A stretch of DNA of 64,000 nucleotides from Gramella sp. AN32 (GCF_023718305.1 NZ_QEYO01000014.1:1-64000); one strand, 5' to 3'; shown: positions 24,039-33,741, counted from the first letter of the stretch. Translations and numbers: made by a program. The notes: generated by a model from the sequence alone, not told the origin.

Positions 24039-25952
24039 ATGCGCCAAATCTTTTTTCCATTTATGCTATGCCTATTTTTTAGCTACACCTACAGCCAGGA
24101 TCATTATTCTGTAACTTCCATTAACCCAAAACTTACTCAAAATGCCAATGCAGTTGTACGCGATTTCAAGTATAACGTGGAAATTAAAGATGTAGATGAG
24201 ATAATTATCACTACAGAAAGAGTAGTGACCGTATTAAATTCCAAAGGGAACCGTTACATCCAAGCTTATCAAAATTACGATGAGGCAGTCAAAATAGACG
24301 AGCAGGAAGCTTTAATATATGACGCGAACGGTAAAGAAATCGATAAGATAAAAAAAAAGAATTTTAAAGATGTTAGCAATTACCAGTCTTTCGTATTGTT
24401 TTCAGACAACCGAGTGAGCTACCTTGATTATACGCCACGTTCTTATCCATATACTGTAAAATACACCAGCATAGTGGAGAACGAAAACTCACTTTTTTTA
24501 AAGCCCTGGTTTCCGGTAGATGATTTCCAGGTAAGCATTGAAAATGCCGAATATAAGATTGTAAACCCTAATAAAATACCTCTTCGTTTTTCAGAAAAGA
24601 ATCTGGAAGGGCTCCAGGTAGAGAGCGAGAACAATGATTATGAGGTACATTATACATTAAACGACTTTGCAGCATTGGAAAAGGAAATTTTGAGTCCGCC
24701 ATTACGATCACTGGTTCCAAATGTGCGGGTTGCCATCCATAATTTTCATATAGAAGGAAAAAAAGGCGCAGCAGAGAATTGGAAAGATTTCGGGAAATGG
24801 CAGTATGAGAATCTCGTGCAGGGTCATGACGAACTTTCTGAAGAGAGCAAAAATAAGATTACAGCATTAACCCTTGACGCTCAAAGTTTAGAGGAAAAAG
24901 CAGCGATCGTTTATCATTATGTACAGGAAAATACCCGTTATATAGCAATCATGCTGGGAATTGGGGGGATTGAGCCTGCCCCTGCCTCCGAGGTAGATCG
25001 TTTAGGATATGGTGATTGTAAAGGACTTACGAATTATACCAAGGCTCTTTTAAAATCTCAGGGCATCGAATCTTTTTACACGATTGTCCATGCAAATGAT
25101 AAAATTGATATTGATCCTCACTTCACGAACTTCCAGGGGAATCATGTTATTTTAAACATTCCACGTAAAGATGAGGACGATATATGGCTGGAATGTACCA
25201 GCCAGTATGCACCCTTCAATTACTTAGGAAATTTTACGGATGATCGCTATGTATTGCGATTAAAGCCGGAAGGTGGAGAAATTATTCGCACGAAAAAGTA
25301 TGGCGTTGATGAAAATCTTCAAATGTTAAACGGTACGATTCATTTGCAGGAAGATGGAAATTACCTGGCGAAGATGGAAAGAATCACCAAAGGGATTGAG
25401 TATGGAGATACTTTTCATATCGAGCGACAAACCGAAAAGGATCAAAAATCATATTTTAGAAATGAATGGTCCAACCTGCAGAATATTCAATTTGAAAAGA
25501 TCGAATTTGAGAATGATAGGGACAACGTAGTGTTTACCGAACAAATTGATTTTACCGGTTCTAGGTTAGCCTCCAAAGCAGGTAAGCGCTTGCTGCTCTC
25601 TCTAAATTTCGTGAATAACAGCAGCCTTATTTTAGGTAAAAATGATAATAGAAAATACCCGGTACGTATGGAGCGGGGTAAAACCTATAAAGACCATTTT
25701 GAATATGTTATTCCGGAAAATTATACTATTGAATCTATCCCTGAGTCTTCGGAATTTAATACAGAATTTGGTGAATTCACCTTCACCGTAAAGGAGGGTG
25801 ATCTGGAGGGGAAAAAGAGCATCGTGGTAGACCGATATCTGGTCATTAATGAAGGTGAATGGCCCCCGGAAAAATTTGATAATTTCAGAACATTTATAAA
25901 CCAGGTAAATCATATGAACAGTCAAAAAGCTGTTATCATCGAATCTCTCTAA
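24039..25952 (+). CDS. DUF3857 / transglutaminase-like exported protein
   Basis: A 637-residue protein from ATG 24039, which gives a clean signal peptide (MRQIFFPFMLCLFFSYTYSQ); a TTG upstream at 24012 was rejected. An N-terminal DUF3857 beta domain (about 50-210) is followed by a transglutaminase-core domain with the catalytic Cys at 327 (YGDCKG), a His in GNHVILN, and a downstream Asp region. Such proteins are abundant in Bacteroidota and probably act in the periplasm as peptidases or amidotransferases; the substrate is unknown. A paralogue lacking the Cys follows directly. Confidence 0.85.
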   Translation: MRQIFFPFMLCLFFSYTYSQDHYSVTSINPKLTQNANAVVRDFKYNVEIKDVDEIIITTERVVTVLNSKGNRYIQAYQNYDEAVKIDEQEALIYDANGKEIDKIKKKNFKDVSNYQSFVLFSDNRVSYLDYTPRSYPYTVKYTSIVENENSLFLKPWFPVDDFQVSIENAEYKIVNPNKIPLRFSEKNLEGLQVESENNDYEVHYTLNDFAALEKEILSPPLRSLVPNVRVAIHNFHIEGKKGAAENWKDFGKWQYENLVQGHDELSEESKNKITALTLDAQSLEEKAAIVYHYVQENTRYIAIMLGIGGIEPAPASEVDRLGYGDCKGLTNYTKALLKSQGIESFYTIVHANDKIDIDPHFTNFQGNHVILNIPRKDEDDIWLECTSQYAPFNYLGNFTDDRYVLRLKPEGGEIIRTKKYGVDENLQMLNGTIHLQEDGNYLAKMERITKGIEYGDTFHIERQTEKDQKSYFRNEWSNLQNIQFEKIEFENDRDNVVFTEQIDFTGSRLASKAGKRLLLSLNFVNNSSLILGKNDNRKYPVRMERGKTYKDHFEYVIPENYTIESIPESSEFNTEFGEFTFTVKEGDLEGKKSIVVDRYLVINEGEWPPEKFDNFRTFINQVNHMNSQKAVIIESL

Positions 25953-25961
25953 ATTTTAATT

Positions 25962-28010
25962 ATGAAAAAATACTGCACGCTGTTATTCTTCATAGCAACT
26001 ATATCATTTGGTAACGCTCAAAATTACAAATTCGGAAAAGTTTCTGAAAAAGAACTGCTGGAGAAACAACACGCCCTTAATCCCGAAGCGAATGCCACTA
26101 TACTGTATTCCTATCAAAGAACCTATTACGATTTTAGCAGAAATTCGGGTTTCAATTTGGTAACCGAGATAAGACAGCGAATTAAAATATATAATAAAGA
26201 TGGGTTTGACTGGGCTACAAAAGAAATTACCGTTTATGGAGGGTCGAACGATGAAACTGTAAGTAGCATCAAGGGGGTTACGTATAATCTGATCGATGGG
26301 AAAATCCAGGAAGAAAAACTCGAACGTGATAAAATATTTCTTGAAGAAAGCTCAAAATATAATAAAACTACAAAATTTACCATGCCTGCGATTAAAGAAG
26401 GTTGCGTGATTGAGTATGAATATGCCATAAAATCTCCATATTTAGGTGCGATCGATCCTATTCAACTTCAGTATACTGTTCCTATAAATCAAGTAGATAT
26501 TTCGGTCACTATACCTGAATATCTTGTATTTAAAGTGCATAACAATCCCAGAGCACCCTTTTACGTAGATATTAAAACTTCTTCTAAACCTTTTAAAAGG
26601 ACCGTGACAGATAATGTGATGTCTGGGAGCGGGAAAACGCACCGTACCGAAATGGTGAACTCCACGATCAATTTCAGCCAGAACGTTTATGAAATAAATC
26701 AGGAAAATATTCCGGCATTAAAACAGGAAGAACGAGTAGATTATTTATATAATTATGCCGCATTTTTAAAGTGGGAGTTGCAGTATACAAATTTTCCAAA
26801 TACACCTATCGATAATTATTCACAAACATGGGATGCTGTTACTACTTCCATTTATAACGATGTAGGGTATGCCAGCGAGCTGAAAAATGTAAACATATTT
26901 AAAGATGATCTGGATAGGTTACTGGTCGATGTGTCAGATCCATTTCAGAAGGCGGCGATGATCTATTATTTCGTAAAACAAAAAGTTCAATGGAATGGTA
27001 TATATGGTTTTTATCCGGAGCATGGTATTAAAAAAGCCTATAAGGAAGGTTCGGGAAATTCCGGTGATATTAATTTATTGCTTACGGCCATGCTTAACTA
27101 TGCCAAATTACAGGCGAATCCTGTTTTAGTAAGTACCCAGAACAATGGAGTTCCCTTATTTCCCACTCGTAACGGATTTAATTACCTGATTACCGCATTA
27201 AAACTAAATAGTACCATGATGCTTATGGATGCGACAGATCATAGTGCAAGCATTGGTGAATTACCCCGAAGGGCGAGAAACTGGCAGGGAAGGTTGATTG
27301 AAAGTAATGGTGCTTCGCAATGGATAAATTTGCAACCCACCAATAAATCGGAAATGAGATCCCAGTTGAATATTCAATTGGCAGATACCAAACTGAAAGG
27401 GAAATCCACGAGATTTTATAAAGGACTATTTGCTAAAAAATTTCGCGAAGTATATCTTTCTACAGAAAAAGAGGAATACACGAATAAGCTGGTGGAGGAC
27501 AAAGGGAATATTAGTTTATCTGAAGTAGAAGTGGAGAACAAATTCAACTTTGGTTCAGAAATTAAAGAGACCTATTCTTTTGTACTTGATAATGGAATGG
27601 AAATTATAAATAATAATATTTATTTAAAGCCTTTGTTATTCGAGAAAATGGATGAAAATCCCTTTAAGGCTGATGAAAGATTTTATCCGATATTCTTTCA
27701 ATATCCATCTACAAATAACCAGGTTATAAATATTATGGTGCCACAGGGTTATGAGGTCAATTCTTTGCCGAAAGATCTTATCGTGCAACTGGCGAATGAA
27801 GCCGGAGATTTCAAATATATTGTAAGGCACCAGGGAAAATTTATTCGGGTAGAATCTGAAGTTAATATTAACCGCCTGGTATTTAATCCGCAGGATTTCG
27901 AGTTTTTAAAGGCGTTTTATGGTAATATTGTAGAAAAGCATAACGAAGCTATTGTTTTTACCAAAATAAACAAAAATGGAACTGAAAAAAGCGCAGCTGG
28001 AGGTAGATAA
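25962..28010 (+). CDS. DUF3857 protein with degenerate transglutaminase domain
   Basis: A 682-residue exported protein (signal about 1-19, FGNAQ) with the same layout as its upstream neighbour: a DUF3857 region followed by a transglutaminase-like fold. Where the neighbour has YGDCKG this protein has NSGDINLL, so the catalytic Cys is replaced by Ile and it is probably not an enzyme. It may assist the active paralogue, from which it is separated by 9 bp (inference). Its 3' end overlaps the mazG-like gene by 35 bp. Confidence 0.85.
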   Translation: MKKYCTLLFFIATISFGNAQNYKFGKVSEKELLEKQHALNPEANATILYSYQRTYYDFSRNSGFNLVTEIRQRIKIYNKDGFDWATKEITVYGGSNDETVSSIKGVTYNLIDGKIQEEKLERDKIFLEESSKYNKTTKFTMPAIKEGCVIEYEYAIKSPYLGAIDPIQLQYTVPINQVDISVTIPEYLVFKVHNNPRAPFYVDIKTSSKPFKRTVTDNVMSGSGKTHRTEMVNSTINFSQNVYEINQENIPALKQEERVDYLYNYAAFLKWELQYTNFPNTPIDNYSQTWDAVTTSIYNDVGYASELKNVNIFKDDLDRLLVDVSDPFQKAAMIYYFVKQKVQWNGIYGFYPEHGIKKAYKEGSGNSGDINLLLTAMLNYAKLQANPVLVSTQNNGVPLFPTRNGFNYLITALKLNSTMMLMDATDHSASIGELPRRARNWQGRLIESNGASQWINLQPTNKSEMRSQLNIQLADTKLKGKSTRFYKGLFAKKFREVYLSTEKEEYTNKLVEDKGNISLSEVEVENKFNFGSEIKETYSFVLDNGMEIINNNIYLKPLLFEKMDENPFKADERFYPIFFQYPSTNNQVINIMVPQGYEVNSLPKDLIVQLANEAGDFKYIVRHQGKFIRVESEVNINRLVFNPQDFEFLKAFYGNIVEKHNEAIVFTKINKNGTEKSAAGGR

Positions 28011-28302
28011 TTGGATAAAAGAACACGGGGTACGCTATTTTAATGAACTTACCAATATGGCTCAGCTTACCGAAGAAGTAGGTGAGGTGGCCCGTATCAT
28101 TGCAAGACGTTATGGGGAACAAAGTGAAAAGGACAGTGATAAAGCTAAAGATCTTGGTGAAGAGCTGGCAGATGTTGTTTTTGTAGTTTTATGTTTAGCC
28201 AATCAAACCGGTGTGGATCTCGAAGCAGCCTTTGATAAAAAGCTGGCCATCAAAACTGAAAGAGACCATGACAGGCATCAGAACAATGAGAAATTAAAAT
28301 AA
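27976..28302 (+). CDS. MazG-like nucleotide pyrophosphohydrolase
   Basis: A 108-residue single MazG domain. The metal-binding pairs LTEEVGEV and LGEELADVVFVV give the EExxE...ExxD pattern of all-alpha NTP pyrophosphatases. It likely cleaves damaged or excess nucleotides to monophosphates. The ATG at 27976 gives the full domain start even though it overlaps the previous gene by 35 bp; no later Met would preserve helix 1. It is coupled to the next gene by TAATG. Confidence 0.9.
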   Translation: MELKKAQLEVDNWIKEHGVRYFNELTNMAQLTEEVGEVARIIARRYGEQSEKDSDKAKDLGEELADVVFVVLCLANQTGVDLEAAFDKKLAIKTERDHDRHQNNEKLK

Positions 28303-28556
28303 TGAGTTTTAAAACGATGCTTAAATCCCTTAATTTCTGGAAATCGGTTTTCTGGCTGGGATTCTCCTTCTTGATTTTATATAATATCATAAGCATGTTG
28401 TTTGAATATGGCTCTTTTGATTTCAGCTTATATTTTTCAGAGCGAACTGAGAATGGGAAATTATTGAGGTTCATTATTGGTCAGTTTTTGGCTGCATTTG
28501 CTTATGGTTTTATTTTATCCCTGGGACAGTTTCGCATAAATCAAAAGAAACAATAA
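28302..28556 (+). CDS. small hypothetical membrane protein
   Basis: An 84-residue protein with two hydrophobic helices (about 11-32 and 56-77) and a basic tail. I do not recognise a family. It is coupled to the mazG-like gene by a one-base overlap and lies 26 bp before aroA, so it is expressed within this run of genes. Confidence 0.65.
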   Translation: MSFKTMLKSLNFWKSVFWLGFSFLILYNIISMLFEYGSFDFSLYFSERTENGKLLRFIIGQFLAAFAYGFILSLGQFRINQKKQ

Positions 28557-28582
28557 ATTAGCAATTCATTCAAAAGCTAAAC

Positions 28583-29809
28583 ATGAACCTCGCTGTATCC
28601 AACACCAATAATAATATTCAGGGAAATTTAAAGATTACCGGTTCAAAAAGTGAATCAAATCGCCTATTGATTTTACAAGCACTTTATCCGGGACTTAAAA
28701 TTGAAAACCTTTCTAATAGTGATGATTCACAGGTGATGGCGGCTGCTTTACAGAAAGGGAATGGAGAAATAGATATTCATCATGCAGGAACGGCAATGAG
28801 GTTTCTCACGGCTTACTTTGCGAGCAGAGAAGGAGTGGAAGTAATCCTTACCGGCTCTAAAAGGATGCGCGAAAGGCCTATTCGCCTTTTGGTAGATGCA
28901 TTGCAGCGAATGGGTGCAGATATAGAATATACACAGGACGAAGGCTATCCTCCCCTAAAGATCCGTGGAAAGAAAATAAGTACAAAAACCGTGAGCCTGG
29001 CAGCAAATGTTAGCAGCCAGTATATTTCTGCGTTGATGCTCGTGGCCGCTTCCCTTCCCAATGGTCTGGAAATTATATTGAACGGACAGGTTACTTCTGA
29101 ACCCTACATTTTAATGACCTTAGGTTTGCTGAAACAGGTTGGGATTGATGGAGAATATGTAAATGGCCGAATTTTTATTCAGCCCACAAAAGATATTGCA
29201 GCAAAAACTATTGCTGTTGAGTCAGATTGGAGCTCTGCATCATATTTTTATAGTTTGGCGGCAATTTCAGAAACTGCAGAAATAAAGCTTTCCAATTTCA
29301 ATAAAAACAGTAAACAGGGAGATTCCTGCCTGTCACAAATTTATGAAAAGTTTGGTGTGGTTACCGAGTTTGGCAAAAATTCAATTACACTCAAAAAGGA
29401 AAAAGGGCAGAAGCCAAATCGTATTTCAGAAGATCTTCGAAATGCTCCGGATATTGCCCAAACCATAGCGGTTACCTGTCTTGCCTTAAATATGGGTTGT
29501 GAACTTAAAGGTTTACATACGTTGAAAATTAAGGAAACCGACAGGCTTGAGGCCTTAAAGGCAGAAATAGAAAAATTTGGTGCCGAAGTTAAGATCTCAA
29601 AAGACAGTTTAACGCTTCGACCTTGCCGTAATTTAAAGGAAGGGGTGAAAATTGCCACCTATAACGACCATCGAATGGCGATGGCCTTTGCACCACTGGG
29701 TTTAAGAACGAAGTTGATTGTGGAAGATGCGGGAGTAGTTTCCAAATCCTATCCCGAATTTTGGTCAGATTTCGAAAAATTAGGTTTTCAGGTTTCCGAA
29801 ACCAATTAA
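28583..29809 (+). CDS. aroA: 3-phosphoshikimate 1-carboxyvinyltransferase (EPSP synthase)
   Basis: A 408-residue enzyme of the shikimate pathway, adding enolpyruvate from PEP to shikimate-3-phosphate. The motifs GSKSESNRLL (20-29, catalytic Lys), HAGTAMRFLTAYF, RERPIRLLVDAL and YNDHRMAMAFA are all present. It is the second shikimate enzyme in the window after the DAHP synthase, but lies outside the attenuated operon. Confidence 0.96.
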   Translation: MNLAVSNTNNNIQGNLKITGSKSESNRLLILQALYPGLKIENLSNSDDSQVMAAALQKGNGEIDIHHAGTAMRFLTAYFASREGVEVILTGSKRMRERPIRLLVDALQRMGADIEYTQDEGYPPLKIRGKKISTKTVSLAANVSSQYISALMLVAASLPNGLEIILNGQVTSEPYILMTLGLLKQVGIDGEYVNGRIFIQPTKDIAAKTIAVESDWSSASYFYSLAAISETAEIKLSNFNKNSKQGDSCLSQIYEKFGVVTEFGKNSITLKKEKGQKPNRISEDLRNAPDIAQTIAVTCLALNMGCELKGLHTLKIKETDRLEALKAEIEKFGAEVKISKDSLTLRPCRNLKEGVKIATYNDHRMAMAFAPLGLRTKLIVEDAGVVSKSYPEFWSDFEKLGFQVSETN

Positions 29810-29832
29810 TAATTAAATAAATAGGCATTTAC

Positions 29833-29864
29833 TTGACAACGCCCTCTTTGAGATTGTATATTTG
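29833..29864 (+). promoter_or_regulatory. promoter of queA
   Basis: TTG (29833-29835), 21 bp, TATATTTG (29857-29864): a full Bacteroidota match. The start near 29871 leaves a 14-nt leader before ATG 29885. Confidence 0.78.
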
Positions 29865-29884
29865 CAGCTTTTAAAACAGGAACT

Positions 29885-30940
29885 ATGGGAATGAAACTTT
29901 CTAATTTCAATTTTGAACTGCCTAATGAATGTTTGGCTGAATATCCTTCTGAAAACAGGGATGAGGCTAAATTGATGGTTTTAAACCGCAAAGAGAAGAC
30001 GATTGAGCATAAACAATTTAAAGATTTAATTGATTATTTCGATCCACAGGATGTGATGGTTCTTAATAATACGAAAGTATTTCCGGCGAGATTATTTGGT
30101 AATAAAGAAAAAACCGGAGCGAGAATCGAGGTTTTTCTTTTAAGAGAATTAAATCCTGAAACTAAATTATGGGATGTACTGGTAGATCCTGCAAGAAAAA
30201 TTAGAATTGGAAATAAACTTTATTTTGGTGACGACGAAAGTCTTGTTGCTGAAGTGATCGATAATACCACATCCAGGGGGCGTACTTTGCGATTTTTATA
30301 CGACGGTTCCTATAGTGATTTCAGAAAAAAATTAAAGGAACTGGGTCAAACCCCGCTTCCAAAATATATCAAGAGAGAGGTTGAGCCGGAAGATGAAGAC
30401 CGATATCAAACAATTTACGCTAAGAATGAAGGTGCTGTTGCAGCTCCAACTGCAGGGCTCCATTTTTCAAAACATTTACTGAAAAGACTGGAGATTAAAG
30501 GGATCGATTTTGCTGAAGTGACCCTTCATGTGGGATTGGGGACTTTTAGCCCGGTGGAGGTGGAAGATCTTTCCAAACACAAAATGGATAGCGAAGAAGC
30601 CTTTATCACTTCAGAAGCTACACAAATAATAAACAAGGCTAAAAACGATAAAAGAAGGGTTTGTGCTGTGGGAACTACGGTGATGCGCGCTCTTGAAAGC
30701 GCTGTATCTTCAGATCTTGAACTGAACGAATTTGGTGGATGGACGAATAAATTCATTTTTCCTCCTTACGATTTTCATATTGCAAATTGCATGATCACGA
30801 ATTTTCATACCCCAAAATCAACATTATTGATGATGGTTGCAGCTTTTGCAGGACATGATTTTGTGAAGAAAGCTTATGAAGAAGCTATAAAAGAAGGTTA
30901 TCGTTTCTATTCATATGGGGATGCCATGTTAATCATCTAA
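29885..30940 (+). CDS. queA: S-adenosylmethionine:tRNA ribosyltransferase-isomerase (QueA)
   Basis: A 351-residue enzyme that transfers the ribosyl part of SAM to preQ1 in tRNA, making epoxyqueuosine. The family blocks [37 protein letters not shown] and [20 protein letters not shown] are intact. Two in-frame ATGs (codons 1 and 3) are possible; the first is used. A terminator follows. Confidence 0.97.
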   Translation: MGMKLSNFNFELPNECLAEYPSENRDEAKLMVLNRKEKTIEHKQFKDLIDYFDPQDVMVLNNTKVFPARLFGNKEKTGARIEVFLLRELNPETKLWDVLVDPARKIRIGNKLYFGDDESLVAEVIDNTTSRGRTLRFLYDGSYSDFRKKLKELGQTPLPKYIKREVEPEDEDRYQTIYAKNEGAVAAPTAGLHFSKHLLKRLEIKGIDFAEVTLHVGLGTFSPVEVEDLSKHKMDSEEAFITSEATQIINKAKNDKRRVCAVGTTVMRALESAVSSDLELNEFGGWTNKFIFPPYDFHIANCMITNFHTPKSTLLMMVAAFAGHDFVKKAYEEAIKEGYRFYSYGDAMLII

Positions 30941-30964
30941 TTAGATTGAGTGAAATATAGAATT

Positions 30965-31000
30965 AGACCTCATTGGTAACTTAAACCAGTGAGGTCTTTT
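30965..31000 (+). terminator. terminator after queA
   Basis: AGACCTCATTGGT (30965-30977) pairs with ACCAGTGAGGTCT (30985-30997), 13 bp with one G-T pair, and runs into TTTT. Confidence 0.88.
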
Positions 31001-31013
31001 GTATTTTTACACC

Positions 31014-32057
31014 GTGAAAGAAAAGAAAAAAGATATACGTGCATTAACTAAACAGCAGTTGCAGGATTTTTTTGTTTCTGTTGGGGATAAATCCTTTAGG
31101 GGATCTCAGGTTTATGAATGGCTTTGGAATAAGGCCGCACATTCTTTTGATGATATGACCAATATTTCCATAGAAACAAGGGAAATGCTGAAAGAGAATT
31201 TTGTGATCAACCATATTCGTGTAGATCGCATGCAACGCAGTTCTGACGGGACTATAAAAAACGCCGTAAAACTTCATGATTCACTTACTGTTGAGTCGGT
31301 TTTAATTCCAACAAAAACCAGGACTACCGCCTGTGTTTCTTCACAAGTAGGCTGTAGTTTAGATTGTAAATTCTGTGCCACCGCAAAATTGAAAAGAATG
31401 CGAAATCTAAATCCTGACGAAATTTATGATCAGGTGGTAGCCATCGACAATGAAAGCAGGTTATATTTCGACCGCCCGCTTTCGAATATTGTATTTATGG
31501 GGATGGGGGAACCGCTGATGAATTACAATAATGTGATGAAAGCAATTGAAATGATCACTTCTCCTGAAGGTCTGGGAATGTCTACCAAAAGGATCACCGT
31601 TTCTACTTCCGGAGTGCCAAAAATGATCAAAAAACTTGCAGATGATAATGCGAAGATCAAACTGGCTGTTTCTCTCCATTCTGCGATCGATGAAGTAAGA
31701 ACTCAAATTATGCCTTTTAATGAGACATTTCCTCTAGAAGATTTAAGAGATGCTTTGGTGTACTGGCACGAAAAAACAAAAAGCAGGCTTACATATGAAT
31801 ATATTGTATGGAAAGGCATCAATGATACTTTTGAAGATGCCAAAGCCCTGCTGAAGTTCTGTAAATATGTTCCCTGCAAGGTGAATTTGATTGAATACAA
31901 TCCTATAGATGATGGTAAATTCAAGCAGGCTTCCGGTGAAGCTACCCAAATGTATCAAAACGTGTTGGAACAAAATGGGATTACGGTCACGGTAAGACGT
32001 TCCCGAGGAAAAGATATTGATGCAGCCTGCGGACAACTTGCCAACAAATCAGCTTAA
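31014..32057 (+). CDS. rlmN: 23S rRNA A2503 / tRNA A37 C2-methyltransferase (RlmN)
   Basis: A 347-residue radical-SAM methyltransferase. The 4Fe-4S ligands are C114, C118 and C121 (CSLDCKFC). C339 near the end (AACGQL) is the methyl-carrying cysteine, and the second catalytic Cys is C107. There is no ATG start: GTG 31014 gives the normal N-terminus, whereas the TTG at 30999 lies inside the queA terminator and was rejected. Confidence 0.95.
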   Translation: MKEKKKDIRALTKQQLQDFFVSVGDKSFRGSQVYEWLWNKAAHSFDDMTNISIETREMLKENFVINHIRVDRMQRSSDGTIKNAVKLHDSLTVESVLIPTKTRTTACVSSQVGCSLDCKFCATAKLKRMRNLNPDEIYDQVVAIDNESRLYFDRPLSNIVFMGMGEPLMNYNNVMKAIEMITSPEGLGMSTKRITVSTSGVPKMIKKLADDNAKIKLAVSLHSAIDEVRTQIMPFNETFPLEDLRDALVYWHEKTKSRLTYEYIVWKGINDTFEDAKALLKFCKYVPCKVNLIEYNPIDDGKFKQASGEATQMYQNVLEQNGITVTVRRSRGKDIDAACGQLANKSA

Positions 32058-32104
32058 TTTAATTCTGTGTGTTCATTTACAATTAATGTATCTTTAAAAC
32101 CTTT

Positions 32105-33082
32105 ATGAAGGTAATTTCCCAAATAAAGCAACCGGTAGATAAAGAGATGGAACTTTTTGAAAAAAAGTTCTTCGAATCGATGTCTTCAAAAGTTGCCCTT
32201 CTGAACAGGATTACACATTACATCGTAAACCGAAAAGGAAAACAAATGCGGCCTATGTTTGTTTTTCTGGTCGCTAAAATGGTTTCCGAAGGTTCAGTAA
32301 ACGAAAGGACATACCGGGGTGCCTCTGTGATCGAGCTTATTCATACAGCCACGCTGGTTCATGACGATGTTGTTGATGACTCCAACCGCAGGCGAGGATT
32401 TTTTAGCATCAATGCATTATGGAAAAATAAAATTGCTGTTTTAGTTGGGGATTATCTGCTCTCTAAAGGACTTTTACTTTCTATAGACAATAATGATTTT
32501 GATCTTTTGAAGATCATATCGGTTGCGGTTAAAGAAATGAGCGAAGGGGAACTTTTGCAAATTGAAAAGGCCAGAAGATTGGATATTACCGAAGCAGTTT
32601 ATTATGATATTATTCGGCAGAAAACCGCCACCTTAATTGCGGCATGTTGTAGCCTGGGAGCAGCTTCAGTTAAGCCTGAAAGCAATGAGATCGCGAAAAT
32701 GCGAAGATTTGGAGAGCTTATCGGGATGGCTTTTCAGATCAAAGACGACCTTTTTGATTACGGTACCGAGAAAATTGGCAAGCCCACAGGAATTGATATA
32801 AAGGAGCAAAAAATGACCCTTCCGCTTATCTATGTCCTCAATAATGTAGAGAAAGAAGAGAAAGCCTGGATCATCAACTCTGTAAAAAATTATAATAAAG
32901 ACAAGAAAAGAGTGAGAGAGGTCATTATATTAGTAAAGGAACGTGGAGGTTTGGAGTATGCGGTCAATAAGATGAAAGAGTTTCAGAAAGAAGCGCTTTT
33001 AATCCTAGAGGGCTATCCTCAAACACCTTATCGAGAAAGCCTTGAACTCATGGTGAATTACGTGATCGAAAGAAAAAAATAA
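32105..33082 (+). CDS. trans-polyprenyl diphosphate synthase
   Basis: A 325-residue all-helical prenyltransferase. The first aspartate motif is DDVVDD (from D87, followed by NRRRG) and the second is DDLFD (D214-D218). It likely makes the long isoprenoid tail of menaquinone (octaprenyl or heptaprenyl type). The residues ahead of the first motif are small, consistent with a long product, but chain length cannot be fixed by eye. A bidirectional terminator follows. Confidence 0.93.
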   Translation: MKVISQIKQPVDKEMELFEKKFFESMSSKVALLNRITHYIVNRKGKQMRPMFVFLVAKMVSEGSVNERTYRGASVIELIHTATLVHDDVVDDSNRRRGFFSINALWKNKIAVLVGDYLLSKGLLLSIDNNDFDLLKIISVAVKEMSEGELLQIEKARRLDITEAVYYDIIRQKTATLIAACCSLGAASVKPESNEIAKMRRFGELIGMAFQIKDDLFDYGTEKIGKPTGIDIKEQKMTLPLIYVLNNVEKEEKAWIINSVKNYNKDKKRVREVIILVKERGGLEYAVNKMKEFQKEALLILEGYPQTPYRESLELMVNYVIERKK

Positions 33083-33106
33083 AGGCTCGTCCTTAAACAA
33101 GCCTTT
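33081..33106. terminator. bidirectional terminator between convergent genes
   Basis: AAAGGCT (33081-33087) and AGCCTTT (33100-33106) pair with A-rich and T-rich flanks, serving the prenyl synthase on plus and the lipoprotein on minus. Confidence 0.75.
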
Positions 33107-33127
33107 AGCATTTATATTGTTTGAAGC

Positions 33128-33370
33128 TTACATATCATCATTTGCTTCTTCGCCATTTACATCATCGGTATTGTGAAGTTCTTCATCAATTTCTTTCCCG
33201 ACTTTCTTAGCGCCTTTTTCAATTTTTTCTCCGGCCTCTTCAGCACCTTCTTTAACATCTTTGCCAATGGCTTCAAGGGCCTCTTCAGTTTTTTCCTGAG
33301 TAGTTTCCCTACAAGAGTATAAGCTAATACTCATTAGGGCAACTGCAAAAAGAATTAAAATTTTTTTCAT
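33128..33370 (-). CDS. small lipoprotein with 11-residue repeats (basic/acidic)
   Basis: An 80-residue protein with lipobox LYSC (lipid on C20). The mature part is three, perhaps four, 11-residue units beginning with Gly: GKDVKEGAEEA, GEKIEKGAKKV and GKEIDEELHNT, predicted to form an amphipathic 11/3 helix like LEA or apolipoprotein repeats. It ends in an acidic NGEEANDDM tail. It is a paralogue of the next gene upstream on the same strand. Function unknown; stress or envelope-linked lipoprotein is a guess. Confidence 0.8.
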   Translation of the reverse strand: MKKILILFAVALMSISLYSCRETTQEKTEEALEAIGKDVKEGAEEAGEKIEKGAKKVGKEIDEELHNTDDVNGEEANDDM

Positions 33371-33393
33371 AATAAGAATTTTAGATTAATTAA

Positions 33394-33425
33394 TAAAAGC
33401 CACTCAAATACATGAATGGCTTTTA
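33394..33425 (-). terminator. terminator between the two small lipoprotein genes
   Basis: On the minus strand ATAAAAGCCATTCA pairs with TGAGTGGCTTTTAT (one G-T pair), followed by a T-rich sequence. It separates the paralogues into two transcripts or gives lower downstream expression. Confidence 0.75.
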
Positions 33426-33446
33426 TTTATTTAGAATAAATGATGA

Positions 33447-33683
33447 TTACATATCATCATCACCATTCATATCATCTGTTCCTTCTACTTCTTCTTCCAA
33501 TTCGTTACCAGCATTATCTGCTGCGTTTTCGATGTCATTTCCAGCTTCTTCAGCTGCATTTTCGATGTCATCTCCAACATGTTCTATGTCATCCATGTCA
33601 TCATTTTCTTCTGTAGTTTCTCTACAAGAATAAATAGAAAGGCTCATTGCTGCAACAGCAAATAATAAAAATAATTTTTTCAT
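33447..33683 (-). CDS. small acidic lipoprotein with 11-residue repeats
   Basis: A 78-residue protein with lipobox IYSC (C20) followed by RETTEEN, nearly as in its neighbour. The repeats are GDDIENAAEEA, GNDIENAADNA and GNELEEEVEGT, aligning register by register with the paralogue, but strongly acidic. It ends TDDMNGDDDM. A promoter is visible upstream. Tandem duplication with charge divergence is the simplest explanation. Confidence 0.82.
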   Translation of the reverse strand: MKKLFLLFAVAAMSLSIYSCRETTEENDDMDDIEHVGDDIENAAEEAGNDIENAADNAGNELEEEVEGTDDMNGDDDM

Positions 33684-33711
33684 TGTTAAAATGTTTAATT
33701 AGTTGAAGCAA

Positions 33712-33741
33712 CAAAGTTACACAAATTTTAATTATCCAAAA
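33712..33741 (-). promoter_or_regulatory. promoter of the small lipoprotein genes
   Basis: On the minus strand TTG (33739-33737), 17 bp, TAACTTTG (33719-33712). It overlaps the last 10 bp of the DUF4130 gene. Confidence 0.65.

Noticed and set aside
30999..31013. TTG 30999 as the rlmN start
   Set aside because: It lies within the queA terminator and adds non-conserved residues; GTG 31014 gives the usual N-terminus.
33412..33633. Ser/Pro-rich plus-strand ORF opposite the acidic lipoprotein
   Set aside because: Its composition is simply the complement of acidic GAT/GAA codons; the minus-strand lipoprotein has a lipobox and a paralogue.
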